Positions 1 to 7,578 of a DNA stretch of 64,000 bases are shown one piece after another. This DNA comes from a bacterium 210917-SL.2.15 (lineage in GTDB: Bacteria > Bacillota > Clostridia > Oscillospirales > Oscillospiraceae): NCBI GenBank assembly GCA_020555605.1, contig JAJCJC010000010.1, positions 15,565-79,564 on the forward strand, in the 5' to 3' direction. Positions within the stretch are counted from its first letter, which is position 1, and every line of letters begins with the position of its first letter. Below the pieces are notes generated by a model. The model worked only from the letters and a program-made list of their open reading frames with translations, was not told the origin of the DNA and ran no database searches. The position numbers and the translations under genes were made by a program.

Positions 1-73
1 GCTCGTCGCTCAGCCAGGGCAGTTTCTGAGGACGGTATCCTGTGAACGCGCAGGCTGTCTGTCTCCCTCGCAT
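1..73 (-). CDS. YpsA/DUF1273 SLOG-family protein, 5' end only
   Basis: Only the first 24 codons lie in the window; the gene runs off the left edge. The visible N-terminus contains the string ACAFTGYRPQKLPW, which matches the start of the YpsA/DUF1273 branch of the SLOG (Rossmann-like nucleotide or ligand-binding) superfamily, where CFTGHRPxKLPW is typical. The ATG at 73-71 follows a purine-rich GGAGAGGGAGGGG ribosome site, and a good promoter lies just upstream at 112-139. YpsA has been linked to cell division in Bacillus, but its biochemical role is unsettled. The family call rests on one motif; the rest of the protein is outside the window. Confidence 0.6.
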   Translation of the reverse strand, partial: MRGRQTACAFTGYRPQKLPWLSDE

Positions 74-111
74 GAACTGCCCCTCCCTCTCCATTGTCTT
101 TGTGTTACTTT

Positions 112-139
112 ATTATAGCACATATATTCTATTTTGCAA
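112..139 (-). promoter_or_regulatory. Promoter of the YpsA-like gene
   Basis: Read on the minus strand: TTGCAA, 16 bases, TATAAT. It points at the partial YpsA-like gene and is divergent from the ribU promoter. Confidence 0.6.
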
Positions 140-224
140 GTATCCTTCCCACCGTCTGTCCCCGCTTTTTCCCAGATACTTTTCCATTTTTCTGCACTTC
201 TTTACAATTTCCACCCATTGCCTC

Positions 225-253
225 TTGCATTTTCCCTGCGTCGGCGCTATACT
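225..253 (+). promoter_or_regulatory. Promoter of the FMN riboswitch-ribU transcript
   Basis: TTGCAT (225-230), a 17-base spacer and TATACT (248-253). Transcription would begin about 10 bases before the FMN riboswitch. Confidence 0.7.
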
Positions 254-272
254 GTGTGCACAAAGAAAGAAG

Positions 273-388
273 CGTTTCAGGGCAGGGTGCAATTCCCGAC
301 CGGCGGTACAGTCCGCGAGCCGCACAATTTGTGCGTGCCGAATCGGTGCAACTCCGATACCGACAGTGACAGTCTGGATGAAAGAAAC
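273..388 (+). ncRNA. FMN riboswitch (RFN element)
   Basis: The conserved RFN core is present: TTCAGGGCAGGGTGCAATTC, then CCGACCGGCGGTA, AGTCCGCGAGC, and a final CCGACAGTGACAGTCTGGATG block ending in GAAAGAA. It senses flavin mononucleotide. It is followed by a terminator hairpin at 424-453 and then ribU, so high FMN is expected to shut off riboflavin uptake by premature termination. Confidence 0.95.
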
Positions 389-423
389 GATCTACCGCAC
401 CGTTCCGGTGTCGTATCCGTTTG

Positions 424-453
424 CCCGAAAGCTTGTCTTTCGGGTGTTTTTTT
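424..453 (+). terminator. Expression-platform terminator of the FMN riboswitch
   Basis: CCCGAAAG, a short loop, CTTTCGGG and a run of T. It lies between the aptamer and the ribU ribosome site. Confidence 0.85.
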
Positions 454-486
454 GCACCTGCAACAAGAGAAGGGGGAAACGACCAT

Positions 487-1074
487 ATGCAGACCAACAC
501 ACAGAGCAAAATTCACAAAATGGTAGTCACCGCCATGCTGTCCGCCGTAGCGGCCGTACTGATGTTTCTGGAATTCAACGTACCCATCATGCCCGGCTTC
601 ATCAAGCTGGACATTTCTGAGCTGCCGGCCCTCCTGGCCTCTTTTTCCCTGGGTCCTGTCTATGGGGTGGTTGTCTGCTTGGTCAAAAATCTGATTAACC
701 TGACCCATACCAGCACGGGCGGCGTGGGCGAACTGTGTAATTTTCTGCTGGGCGTCACGTTCGTCGTGCCCGCCGGCCTTCTGTACAAAAAAATGAAGAA
801 CCGCAAAGGCGCCCTTCTTGGTTCGCTGGTCGGCTCGGCAATCATGGCTGTGCTCAGCGTGCCGCTGAACTATTTTATTACGTATCCCATCTATGCCGTT
901 TTCATGCCCATGGAAGGCATCATCGGTATGTACCAGTTGATCCTTCCCTTTGTAGATAACCTGCTGCAATGCCTTTTGGTATTCAATATGCCTTTTACCT
1001 TCGCCAAAGGTATGCTGGATGTCCTGATCGCCTTTTTGATCTATAAGCCCTTATCACCCTTGCTGCACCGATGA
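487..1074 (+). CDS. ribU: Riboflavin ECF transporter substrate-binding subunit RibU
   Basis: A 195-residue integral membrane protein with the pattern of an ECF-type S component: about six hydrophobic segments and an N-terminal helix that reads MLSAVAAVLMFLEFNVP. It would bind riboflavin in the membrane and work with a shared energizing module (EcfA/A'/T) encoded elsewhere. The FMN riboswitch directly upstream identifies the substrate. The ATG at 487 is chosen because AGAAGGGGG sits about ten bases upstream; an earlier in-frame TTG at 421 lies inside the terminator stem and is unlikely. It is a single-gene transcript, closed by a strong hairpin at 1081. Confidence 0.9.
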   Translation: MQTNTQSKIHKMVVTAMLSAVAAVLMFLEFNVPIMPGFIKLDISELPALLASFSLGPVYGVVVCLVKNLINLTHTSTGGVGELCNFLLGVTFVVPAGLLYKKMKNRKGALLGSLVGSAIMAVLSVPLNYFITYPIYAVFMPMEGIIGMYQLILPFVDNLLQCLLVFNMPFTFAKGMLDVLIAFLIYKPLSPLLHR

Positions 1075-1080
1075 ACTCAC

Positions 1081-1112
1081 GCCCAGGCCCGCTCCCGGGC
1101 CTGGGCTGTTCT
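1081..1112 (+). terminator. Terminator after ribU
   Basis: GCCCAGGCCCG and CGGGCCTGGGC form an 11-base-pair stem with a 4-base loop, followed by TGTTCT. Confidence 0.75.
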
Positions 1113-1135
1113 GCAGCCCAGCAAGAAACGTTTGT

Positions 1136-1164
1136 TTGATTTTAGCTCACTTCTGTGCTATACT
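1136..1164 (+). promoter_or_regulatory. Promoter of dinB
   Basis: TTGATT, 17 bases, TATACT (1159-1164), about 37 bases before the GTG start. No obvious LexA box was recognised by eye. Confidence 0.55.
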
Positions 1165-1200
1165 GAAATCAGTTTTTATGGGATAAGGAGGTGCCCTGCT

Positions 1201-2457
1201 GTGACGCGAACCATTCTGCACTGCGATATGAATAGCTTTTACGCCTCCGTGGAACTGCTGCAGTATCCCGAGTTGTGCCGGAAACCCGTGGCTGTATGCG
1301 GCGATCCCACCTCCCGCCACGGTATTATCCTGGCTAAAAACGAGGCCGCCAAACGATACGGCATCGTCACAGCGGAAACCATCTGGCAGGCCCGCAGGAA
1401 ATGTCCCGGTCTCATCCTTCTGCCGCCTCATCGGGAGCGTTACAGCGCATACTCCAAGCAGATCAACGCCATCTATTGTCGCTATACTGACCTTGTGGAA
1501 CCGTTCAGCATCGACGAAAGCTGGCTGGATATCACGGGGAGCATGCATCTGTTCGGCGGCGACGGCAAAGTCATTGCCGACGAGATCCGCGCAGTGGTGC
1601 GGAACGAAACAGGGCTGACCTGTTCCGTGGGCGTGTCCTTCAACAAGATCTTTGCCAAGTTGGGCAGCGATTACAAAAAGCCGGACGCCACCACGGTCCT
1701 GGCCCCGGACAGCTGGCAGGAAACTGTATTCCCGCTGCCGGTATCGTCGCTGCTGTTTGTAGGAAAAACCGTTTCCAAAACGCTGCACCAATATGGGATC
1801 GACACCATCGGCCAGCTGGCGCAGTGCAGCCCCGCAATGCTCCAAAACCTGTTCGGCAAAATGGGACAGCAGCTTTACGAATATGCCAACGGTCTGGAAC
1901 ACGCGCCGGTGCGCCCTTACGGGGAGCGCGCCCCAGTCAAATCCGTCGGCAACGGTACCACGTTCAGCCGCGATTTGACCCGCTGGGAGGACGTCCTCCG
2001 ACACATCTCCATCCTGGCGGACACAGTGGCTGTCCGCCTCCGTCAGCACGGCCTGTACTGCACTGGTGTACAGGTGGCGATCCGCGATCCGTCCTTCCGC
2101 ACCATCACGCGGCAAAAGCAGCTGCCGCACAGCACCCATCTGACCCGGGACATCACCGCAGCCTGCATGGAACTGCTGCACCATTCCTGGCAAATGCCTC
2201 ATCCGATCCGCATGTTGACCGTCACCGCCTTGAACCTCGTTCCCGCCGCCCAATGGTCCCAACAGCTGGATCTGTTCTCCACCGCCTCCCCGGAACGGGA
2301 ACACAAGGCGGAGCAGTTGGAAGGCGCCATGGACCGGATCCGTTCTAAATTCGGCACCGGCGCCATCGCGTACGGTGCAGCCTTCGCCGAGCAGCGGCGC
2401 AAAACCGCGCACAAAAAGGGAAACGACGGCCCCGCATTTCCGGAATCCGAAACCTGA
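1201..2457 (+). CDS. dinB: Y-family DNA polymerase IV
   Basis: A 418-residue translesion polymerase that copies past damaged bases at low fidelity. The N-terminal palm motif is HCDMNSFYASVE, with Asp9 as a metal ligand, and the catalytic SIDES motif holds Asp105-Glu106. A helix-hairpin-helix thumb (residues about 180-240) and little-finger domain follow. Near the C-terminus QLDLF is a clear sliding-clamp-binding peptide, so recruitment by the replication clamp is likely. The GTG start is supported by AAGGAGG eleven bases upstream and by family alignment; the open frame extends further upstream but through the promoter. It is transcribed alone and ends at a hairpin with a T run. Confidence 0.93.
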   Translation: MTRTILHCDMNSFYASVELLQYPELCRKPVAVCGDPTSRHGIILAKNEAAKRYGIVTAETIWQARRKCPGLILLPPHRERYSAYSKQINAIYCRYTDLVEPFSIDESWLDITGSMHLFGGDGKVIADEIRAVVRNETGLTCSVGVSFNKIFAKLGSDYKKPDATTVLAPDSWQETVFPLPVSSLLFVGKTVSKTLHQYGIDTIGQLAQCSPAMLQNLFGKMGQQLYEYANGLEHAPVRPYGERAPVKSVGNGTTFSRDLTRWEDVLRHISILADTVAVRLRQHGLYCTGVQVAIRDPSFRTITRQKQLPHSTHLTRDITAACMELLHHSWQMPHPIRMLTVTALNLVPAAQWSQQLDLFSTASPEREHKAEQLEGAMDRIRSKFGTGAIAYGAAFAEQRRKTAHKKGNDGPAFPESET

Positions 2458-2459
2458 CT

Positions 2460-2496
2460 CCGCAGCAGCCAGAAAAACGGTTGCTGCTTTTTTTAT
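2460..2496 (+). terminator. Terminator after dinB
   Basis: CAGCAGCC and GGTTGCTG form the stem, followed by CTTTTTTTAT. Confidence 0.75.
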
Positions 2497-2600
2497 CGTT
2501 TTCCTTCGGAACGCGATAAAGAATGGACCATATGAACCGATTTCGGCCCACGGCCATGAACCCAAAACACCCTCTCGCTTGAAATGCAGGCAGATGCGTA

Positions 2601-2623
2601 AAAAAGCAGCCGCATCAGCGGCT
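2601..2623 (-). terminator. Terminator after sigK
   Basis: On the minus strand AGCCGC, a 4-base loop and GCGGCT are followed shortly by a T run. It lies just past the sigK stop. Confidence 0.6.
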
Positions 2624-2627
2624 ATTT

Positions 2628-3323
2628 CTATTTCTGCGTCCGCTCGAACTCTCTGCCCAGCTTTTCCAGCGCTTTCTTTTCCAAGCGGGATACATAACTG
2701 CGGGAAATGCCGCAGGCGGCAGCAATCTCCCGCTGGGTGCGGGGCGGTTTCCCATCCAGGCCGTAGCGCTGTTCTACAATGTCCCGTTCCCGCGGCGTCA
2801 GACAGGTTTGCACCAGACGGCGCAGCACTCCCCGGGTCTCACTGGCGCTCAGATCTTCCAGCATGGTATCGTCCACGCTGATGACATCCATAAACGAAAG
2901 ACTGTTTCCGTCCTGATCTGTGTCGATGGAATCAGACAGAGACACTTCGCCCAGCAGCTTTTTCTGAGAGCGGAAATACATCAAAATCTCATTTTCAATG
3001 CACCGCGCCGCATAGGTCGCCAGACGCACGCCCTTGTCCGGCTTATAGCTGGAAATTCCCTTGATCAGGCCGATGGTGCCGATGGAGATCAGATCTTCCT
3101 GGTCCCTGGTTTGGGTGTAGTATTTTTTCATGATGTGCGCCACCAGACGCAGGTTGTGCTCGATGAGCACATTGCGGGCTTCCAAATCGCCTGCGGCATA
3201 ACGTTCCAGATATTGTTTCTCTTCTGCCGCGCTCAGCGGCTTCGGGAATGATCCGGTACTCCCGTTCAGACGCAGCGTGAACATCAGGCTGTTCGTCAGC
3301 AGCAAAATAACTGCAGACAGCAT
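2628..3323 (-). CDS. sigK: RNA polymerase sporulation sigma factor SigK
   Basis: A 231-residue sigma-70 family factor of the SigK/SigE type, which drives late mother-cell transcription during spore formation. Residues 1-20 are a hydrophobic pro-sequence (MLSAVILLLTNSLMF...), the part removed by the SpoIVF-type protease in Bacillus. Region 2 contains DLISIGTIGLIKG and the region-4 helix-turn-helix is TQREIAAACGISRSYVSRLE. The gene is continuous, with no skin-type insertion. AAAGGAGG lies eight bases upstream of the ATG. This gene is the main evidence that the organism can sporulate. No sporulation genes flank it, so it is probably a stand-alone unit. Confidence 0.92.
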   Translation of the reverse strand: MLSAVILLLTNSLMFTLRLNGSTGSFPKPLSAAEEKQYLERYAAGDLEARNVLIEHNLRLVAHIMKKYYTQTRDQEDLISIGTIGLIKGISSYKPDKGVRLATYAARCIENEILMYFRSQKKLLGEVSLSDSIDTDQDGNSLSFMDVISVDDTMLEDLSASETRGVLRRLVQTCLTPRERDIVEQRYGLDGKPPRTQREIAAACGISRSYVSRLEKKALEKLGREFERTQK

Positions 3324-3408
3324 AGGCCACTTCCTCCTTTTACAAAATCGTTCTTTCTCACTCTATGCACCGGAAGAATGTCCCTATTTCCCAAAATGCG
3401 CCGCTGCA

Positions 3409-3451
3409 AAAAAGCCGCCCGGAGCATACCGCAGTATACTCCGGGCGGCTT
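3409..3451 (-). terminator. Terminator of the aromatic operon
   Basis: On the minus strand AAGCCGCCCGGAGTATAC pairs with its complement across a short loop and is followed by TTTTTT. It sits 80 bases past aroE. Confidence 0.85.
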
Positions 3452-3531
3452 CCCAGTTCCTGCCCCGGGATCCCTTCTTATTATCGGACAGCCGGTCCTG
3501 CTTTCGGGCGCTTCCCCACCCATGCCGTCCC

Positions 3532-4383
3532 TCACACCTTCATCGCCTCATCCAGCGCCGTTTTCACGGCAGGCAGGACCTTCTGCGCATCGATTTTCGA
3601 ATCCGTAAATTCCTCCAGGGCAAAAATGGCTTGATAAATCAACATGCCAAGCCCGTTGAGCGTCGGGTGCCCCAACGCTCTGGCCCGCGCCAGCAGCATT
3701 GTCTCCGGCGGGCTGTAGATAATATCACAAACCGCAGCGCCCTTTGGCAGCGCTTCCAGAAAGTTCAGGCGCTCAAACCGGGCCATCACGCCGCTCATTC
3801 CCATCGGCGTAGTATTCACCAAAAAGTCGGAAAAGAGGGCGCAGTCCTGCAAAGTTTGTTCTTCAAACCCACAGGGAGCAATCTGCATAGGAAATTCCTT
3901 CGCTAACGCTTCTGCTTTGGATCGAGTACGGTTACACACAAAAATGCGCCGCGCGCCGGCCTGCGCCAATTTCAGCACTACGGCCCGGGCCGCGCCGCCG
4001 GCCCCCAGCACAGTGACTGTTTTGTCCTCCGGCGAGATCCCCGCTTCCAGCAGCATCTGCAAAAAGCCACGGCCATCCGTGTTGCAGCCGCGCATTTTCC
4101 CATCCCGAAGCACTACTGTGTTCACAGCCTGGTACAACTGTGCGTCGGCATCCAGTTCATCCACAAGCTCCACCAAATCTATTTTGTGCGGCATCGTGGC
4201 GTTAAAACCCGCGTACCCCTCTGCCGCAGCACGGCGTAGAAAGCCGGCGGTCTCGCCGCCGCGCACCCGCACCCGGCCATATACATAGGGCAGACCCGTC
4301 TCTTTCAAAATCGCATTGTGAATCACCGGCGACAGGCTGTGCTCCACCGGATCGCCGATGACACAGAGTTTTTTGGTTTCCAT
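3532..4383 (-). CDS. aroE: Shikimate dehydrogenase
   Basis: A 283-residue NADPH-dependent enzyme that reduces 3-dehydroshikimate to shikimate. The N-terminal substrate domain starts CVIGDPVEHSLSPVIHNA, carrying the shikimate-binding SLSP serines; NATMPHK holds the catalytic lysine; TVLGAGGAARAV is the nucleotide-binding loop, followed by the NRTRSKAEAL NADP phosphate clamp. Length is normal for the family. It is the last gene of the operon, starting 3 bases after aroK ends, and is followed by the operon terminator. The GAGGCGTGAGCC ribosome site precedes ATG at 4383. Confidence 0.95.
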   Translation of the reverse strand: METKKLCVIGDPVEHSLSPVIHNAILKETGLPYVYGRVRVRGGETAGFLRRAAAEGYAGFNATMPHKIDLVELVDELDADAQLYQAVNTVVLRDGKMRGCNTDGRGFLQMLLEAGISPEDKTVTVLGAGGAARAVVLKLAQAGARRIFVCNRTRSKAEALAKEFPMQIAPCGFEEQTLQDCALFSDFLVNTTPMGMSGVMARFERLNFLEALPKGAAVCDIIYSPPETMLLARARALGHPTLNGLGMLIYQAIFALEEFTDSKIDAQKVLPAVKTALDEAMKV

Positions 4384-4386
4384 GGC

Positions 4387-4905
4387 TCACGCCTCCCCTT
4401 TTTCTGCTTCCGCCGCAGCCAGGGCGCGCAAAACGGCTTCCGCCGCCGCTTCGGGCGTTTTTTCGGAAATCGCCGCGTCGGCATATTTGCGGTAGAGCGC
4501 GTCCCGCTCCCGGGCCAGGCGATAAATTTTTTCCCGGCCCTCCCGCAAAAGGGGGCGGCCGCTGATGTCCAGCCCCTCGGCGATCTCCGCAGCGCCACGG
4601 TCGAGGAAGCAAACAAAACCGCTTTTTCGCAGCGCCGTCATGTTTTCTTCTCGGAGCACGATGCCGCCGCCGGTAGCGATCACCGTCTCCGCGGCGCCGG
4701 CCGTTTCCCAGACGCAGGCGGTTTCCGCACAGCGAAAATACTCCTCTCCCTCTCGCGCGAAAATTTCGGGGATGGTCCGTCCTTCCCGCTGCACAATCAT
4801 CTCGTCCGTATCCAGCAGCGGCCAGCCCAGCCGCTGGGCCAGCAGCGCGCCCACCGTGCTTTTTCCGCTGCCGGGCAGACCAATCAGCACAATATTCTGC
4901 TTCAT
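4387..4905 (-). CDS. aroK: Shikimate kinase
   Basis: A 172-residue P-loop kinase that phosphorylates shikimate with ATP. The Walker A motif GLPGSGKSTVG is at residues 8-18, DTDEMI carries the magnesium/shikimate aspartate, ATGGGIVLREENM is the shikimate-binding glycine-rich loop, and a lid arginine region follows near GRPLLREGREK. It lies between pheA (5-base gap) and aroE (3-base gap) in the same transcript, so translation is probably coupled. The size is standard for a monofunctional AroK. Confidence 0.94.
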   Translation of the reverse strand: MKQNIVLIGLPGSGKSTVGALLAQRLGWPLLDTDEMIVQREGRTIPEIFAREGEEYFRCAETACVWETAGAAETVIATGGGIVLREENMTALRKSGFVCFLDRGAAEIAEGLDISGRPLLREGREKIYRLARERDALYRKYADAAISEKTPEAAAEAVLRALAAAEAEKGEA

Positions 4906-4910
4906 TGTTT

Positions 4911-6065
4911 TCAGGCCCCTTTGGGGTAATTACCCAGAATCCGCAGCGTGAGTGTATTTTCCACCAATTCAAACAAAACGGTGTTCAGCGCGTCGTTGCG
5001 CAGATCTCCTTCCACATCCACAAAAAAGCGATACTCCCAGCCCTCACCCGGCATGGGACGGGATTCCAGCCGCAGCATATTCATCTGATGGGCTGCCAGA
5101 ATCCCCAGCACATTGTTCAGCGTGCCCGGCTCGTGAGGCAGAGTAAACATCAGACTCAGCTTACTGCATTCAGGCCGCAGTTCCATGGTTTTGGATACCA
5201 CAAAAAAACGGGTATAATTATCCGCGCTGGTGTTGATCCTCTCCCGGAGCACTTCTAGGCCGAACAGCCGGGCAGCCCGGCGGCTGCAGATCGCTGCTTT
5301 GTTCCGTGCACCGCTTACAGCCACCAGCTGCGCAGCGGCGGCGGTATTCAGCACTGCATTCTGCTTCCATCCCTCATACCGGGCCAAAAAGTCCTCACTC
5401 TGAAAAAAGCCCTGCTCATGGGAATACACGTCGGTGATGTCCTCCAGCGCCGTTCCGGGCAAGGCACACAGGCAGTGCTCCACCTTGATTGTCTGCTCCC
5501 CCACCACATAGGCGCCGTATTCGGCTAACAGATCGTAAACCGCATTGATCGAGCCGGTGGAGTTGTTTTCAATGGGAACGACGATATAATCTGTCTTACC
5601 CGCCGTCAAAAGCTCAAAGAGGCTCCGCCAGGTGGGTGCGCTGCAGCGCTGTGCCGCTTCTCCGAAAAAGAGGGCTGCGGCCTCTTCGGCATAGGCCCCG
5701 GCCACGCCCTGGTAGAACACCCGCGGCGCACGCACCGGCTCCCGTGCGCTCTGCACCATCGCCTGCAGGGCGCGCACTTGTTCCACGCTGCTCTGCCGGG
5801 CCAGCAGCGTGCGCTGCTGGCGGCGTGAGATGGCCATAATACTGGAAAAGAAATCCTTCACCTCTGTTTTGAGATATGGATTTTTCAGCATAGCTTCTTT
5901 CCTGGCCAGCACTTCCGCCTCACGGTTCCGGTCCAGTACGGGCATGCCGTGCTCCTTTTTATATTCGCCCACCTGCCGCGTCACATTCATGCGCTGTTCG
6001 AACAATGCCACCATCTGCACGTCGATATCGTCGATCTGCGCACGCAGCTCCTCCAGTGTGCTCAT
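4911..6065 (-). CDS. pheA: Bifunctional chorismate mutase/prephenate dehydratase (P-protein)
   Basis: A 384-residue protein that makes phenylpyruvate from chorismate. Residues 1-90 are an AroQ-type chorismate mutase (LRAQIDDIDVQMVALFEQRM, then DRNREAEVL). Residues about 115-290 are prephenate dehydratase, with YQGVAGAYAEEAA, the IENNSTGSI loop and the diagnostic NYTRFFVV threonine motif. Residues about 300-378 are an ACT domain with GTLNNVLGILA and LESRP, the allosteric phenylalanine site. Its presence explains why the operon leader is rich in Phe codons. The start overlaps the stop of the preceding gene by 4 bases (ATGA). No tyrA is present in the operon. Confidence 0.95.
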   Translation of the reverse strand: MSTLEELRAQIDDIDVQMVALFEQRMNVTRQVGEYKKEHGMPVLDRNREAEVLARKEAMLKNPYLKTEVKDFFSSIMAISRRQQRTLLARQSSVEQVRALQAMVQSAREPVRAPRVFYQGVAGAYAEEAAALFFGEAAQRCSAPTWRSLFELLTAGKTDYIVVPIENNSTGSINAVYDLLAEYGAYVVGEQTIKVEHCLCALPGTALEDITDVYSHEQGFFQSEDFLARYEGWKQNAVLNTAAAAQLVAVSGARNKAAICSRRAARLFGLEVLRERINTSADNYTRFFVVSKTMELRPECSKLSLMFTLPHEPGTLNNVLGILAAHQMNMLRLESRPMPGEGWEYRFFVDVEGDLRNDALNTVLFELVENTLTLRILGNYPKGA

Positions 6066-6553
6066 GTGCGATACCGCTCCTTTTCTTTTAGATACGTTTC
6101 ACAGCTGCGGCGGTTTCCTTCGATCTCTTCCGGACGCAGGCGGCGCACCGGCTTTGCCGGATTGCCGAACGCCATCCAGCCCTCCGGAATCTCCGTTCCG
6201 CCGGTGACCAGGGCGCCGGCGCCGACAATGCAGTTTTTGCCGATGCGCGCGCCGTCGAGTACAATGGCCCCCATGCCGATTAGGGCGTTATCACCCACGG
6301 TACAGCCGTGCAAGATGGCCCCATGTCCCACGGTCACGCCGTTACCGATGCGCAGCGGGCAGCCCTCATCCACATGCAGCACCGCACAGTCCTGAATATT
6401 GGTGTTTTCCCCAATGGTGATCGGCGCTTCATCCCCGCGCACCACCGCATTGAACCATACGCTGCTGCCGGAGGCAATGCCCACATCACCACAGACCACT
6501 GCGCCGGACAGCACGATCACATCCTTGGCAATCTCCTGTTTCTTTTGTTCCAT
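6062..6553 (-). CDS. Gamma-carbonic-anhydrase-like left-handed beta-helix protein
   Basis: A 163-residue hexapeptide-repeat protein of the gamma carbonic anhydrase/YrdA/PaaY family. Repeats such as SVWFNAVVRGDEAPITIGENTNIQDCAVLH and NGVTVGHGAILHGC carry the conserved metal-binding histidines (LHVD, VGHGA, ILHGC). Whether it hydrates CO2 or is an acyl/thioester-handling relative cannot be told from sequence. ATG at 6553 is chosen because GGGAGGAAA sits seven bases upstream; ten further residues are possible upstream. It is embedded in the aromatic operon between aroC and pheA, overlapping pheA by 4 bases, with no obvious reason in the shikimate pathway. Confidence 0.85.
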   Translation of the reverse strand: MEQKKQEIAKDVIVLSGAVVCGDVGIASGSSVWFNAVVRGDEAPITIGENTNIQDCAVLHVDEGCPLRIGNGVTVGHGAILHGCTVGDNALIGMGAIVLDGARIGKNCIVGAGALVTGGTEIPEGWMAFGNPAKPVRRLRPEEIEGNRRSCETYLKEKERYRT

Positions 6554-6599
6554 CGTTTTGTTTCCTCCCATGATTCTACGCACGCAATATGCGCTTTGC

Positions 6600-7577
6600 T
6601 CAAAGCCTCATCAATTCACAGCTGGCCAGGGCCGCCGCGGCTTCCACCACCGGCAACGCCCGCTGCACAATGCAGGGGTCATGCCGCCCTTCCACCACAA
6701 GTTTTGCATTCTTTTTCTCGGCCAGATCCACCGTGTCCTGTTCCATGGCAATGGAAGGCGTGGGGCGGATCGCTACCTCAAACACGATGGGCATCCCGTT
6801 GGTGATGCCGCCGTTGATGCCGCCGGAAGCATTGGTGCGGGTGCGGACGCGCCCCTCTTCCATATAAAAAGGATCGTTGGCTTCGCTGCCGCGCATGCAG
6901 GAAAACCCGAAGCCCGCGCCGAATGCAATGCCTTTCACCGCAGGCACCGCGAACAGGTGCTGCGCAAAAATCCCCTCGGCATTGCAGCCGAAATCCGGCG
7001 CGCCGAACCCTGCATCGATGCCGGACACCGTGCAGGAAATCGCGCCGCCCACGCTGTCGCCCGCCTTTCTGGCCGCCAGAATAATCTCTTCGATCTCCTC
7101 CGGACTCGGATCCGGCGTTCCCTCCAAAATAGAAATAGTGGATGTAATGGAAACACCCTTTTCCCGCAGGATCAGCTTGGCCAGCGCACCGGCAAACACC
7201 AGCGGCGCCGTCAGCCGCCCGGAAAAATGGCCGCCTCCACGGTAATCGTTAAACCCACCGTAGCGCACTGCGCCGGCATAATCGGCATGGCTGGGCCGGG
7301 GCAGGTTTTTCAGCTTGGCATAGTCTCCGGAGCGGGTGTCCGTATTGCGGATGACAGCACATAGCGGCGTACCCGTAGTTTTGCCTTCAAACACGCCGGA
7401 GAGGATCTCCGGCTCGTCCGCTTCCTTCCGGGCCGTGGTCAGAGCGCTTTTCCCCGGGGCGCGGCGCTGCAGTTCTGCGCGGATAAAATCCAGATCCATC
7501 TCCACGCCGGAGGGTACCCCCTCCAGTACTACGCCGATGGCCGGCCCGTGGCTTTCGCCGAAAATCGTATAGGTCAT
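6600..7577 (-). CDS. aroC: Chorismate synthase
   Basis: A 325-residue flavin-dependent enzyme that converts EPSP to chorismate. FGESHGPAIG is the first signature, RPSHADYAGAVRYG the second and GGGHFSGRLTAP the third; GGINGGITNG lines the FMN/substrate site. The protein is somewhat short: it begins about ten residues later than many homologs and has a trimmed C-terminal part, but all core motifs are present. It starts one base after aroA stops, so the two are translationally coupled. Confidence 0.93.
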   Translation of the reverse strand: MTYTIFGESHGPAIGVVLEGVPSGVEMDLDFIRAELQRRAPGKSALTTARKEADEPEILSGVFEGKTTGTPLCAVIRNTDTRSGDYAKLKNLPRPSHADYAGAVRYGGFNDYRGGGHFSGRLTAPLVFAGALAKLILREKGVSITSTISILEGTPDPSPEEIEEIILAARKAGDSVGGAISCTVSGIDAGFGAPDFGCNAEGIFAQHLFAVPAVKGIAFGAGFGFSCMRGSEANDPFYMEEGRVRTRTNASGGINGGITNGMPIVFEVAIRPTPSIAMEQDTVDLAEKKNAKLVVEGRHDPCIVQRALPVVEAAAALASCELMRL

Positions 7578-7578
7578 A

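Noticed and set aside
3324-3400. SigE-type promoter before sigK
   Set aside because: GTGCATAGAGT upstream of sigK weakly resembles a SigE -10 box, but the -35 region does not fit well enough to list.
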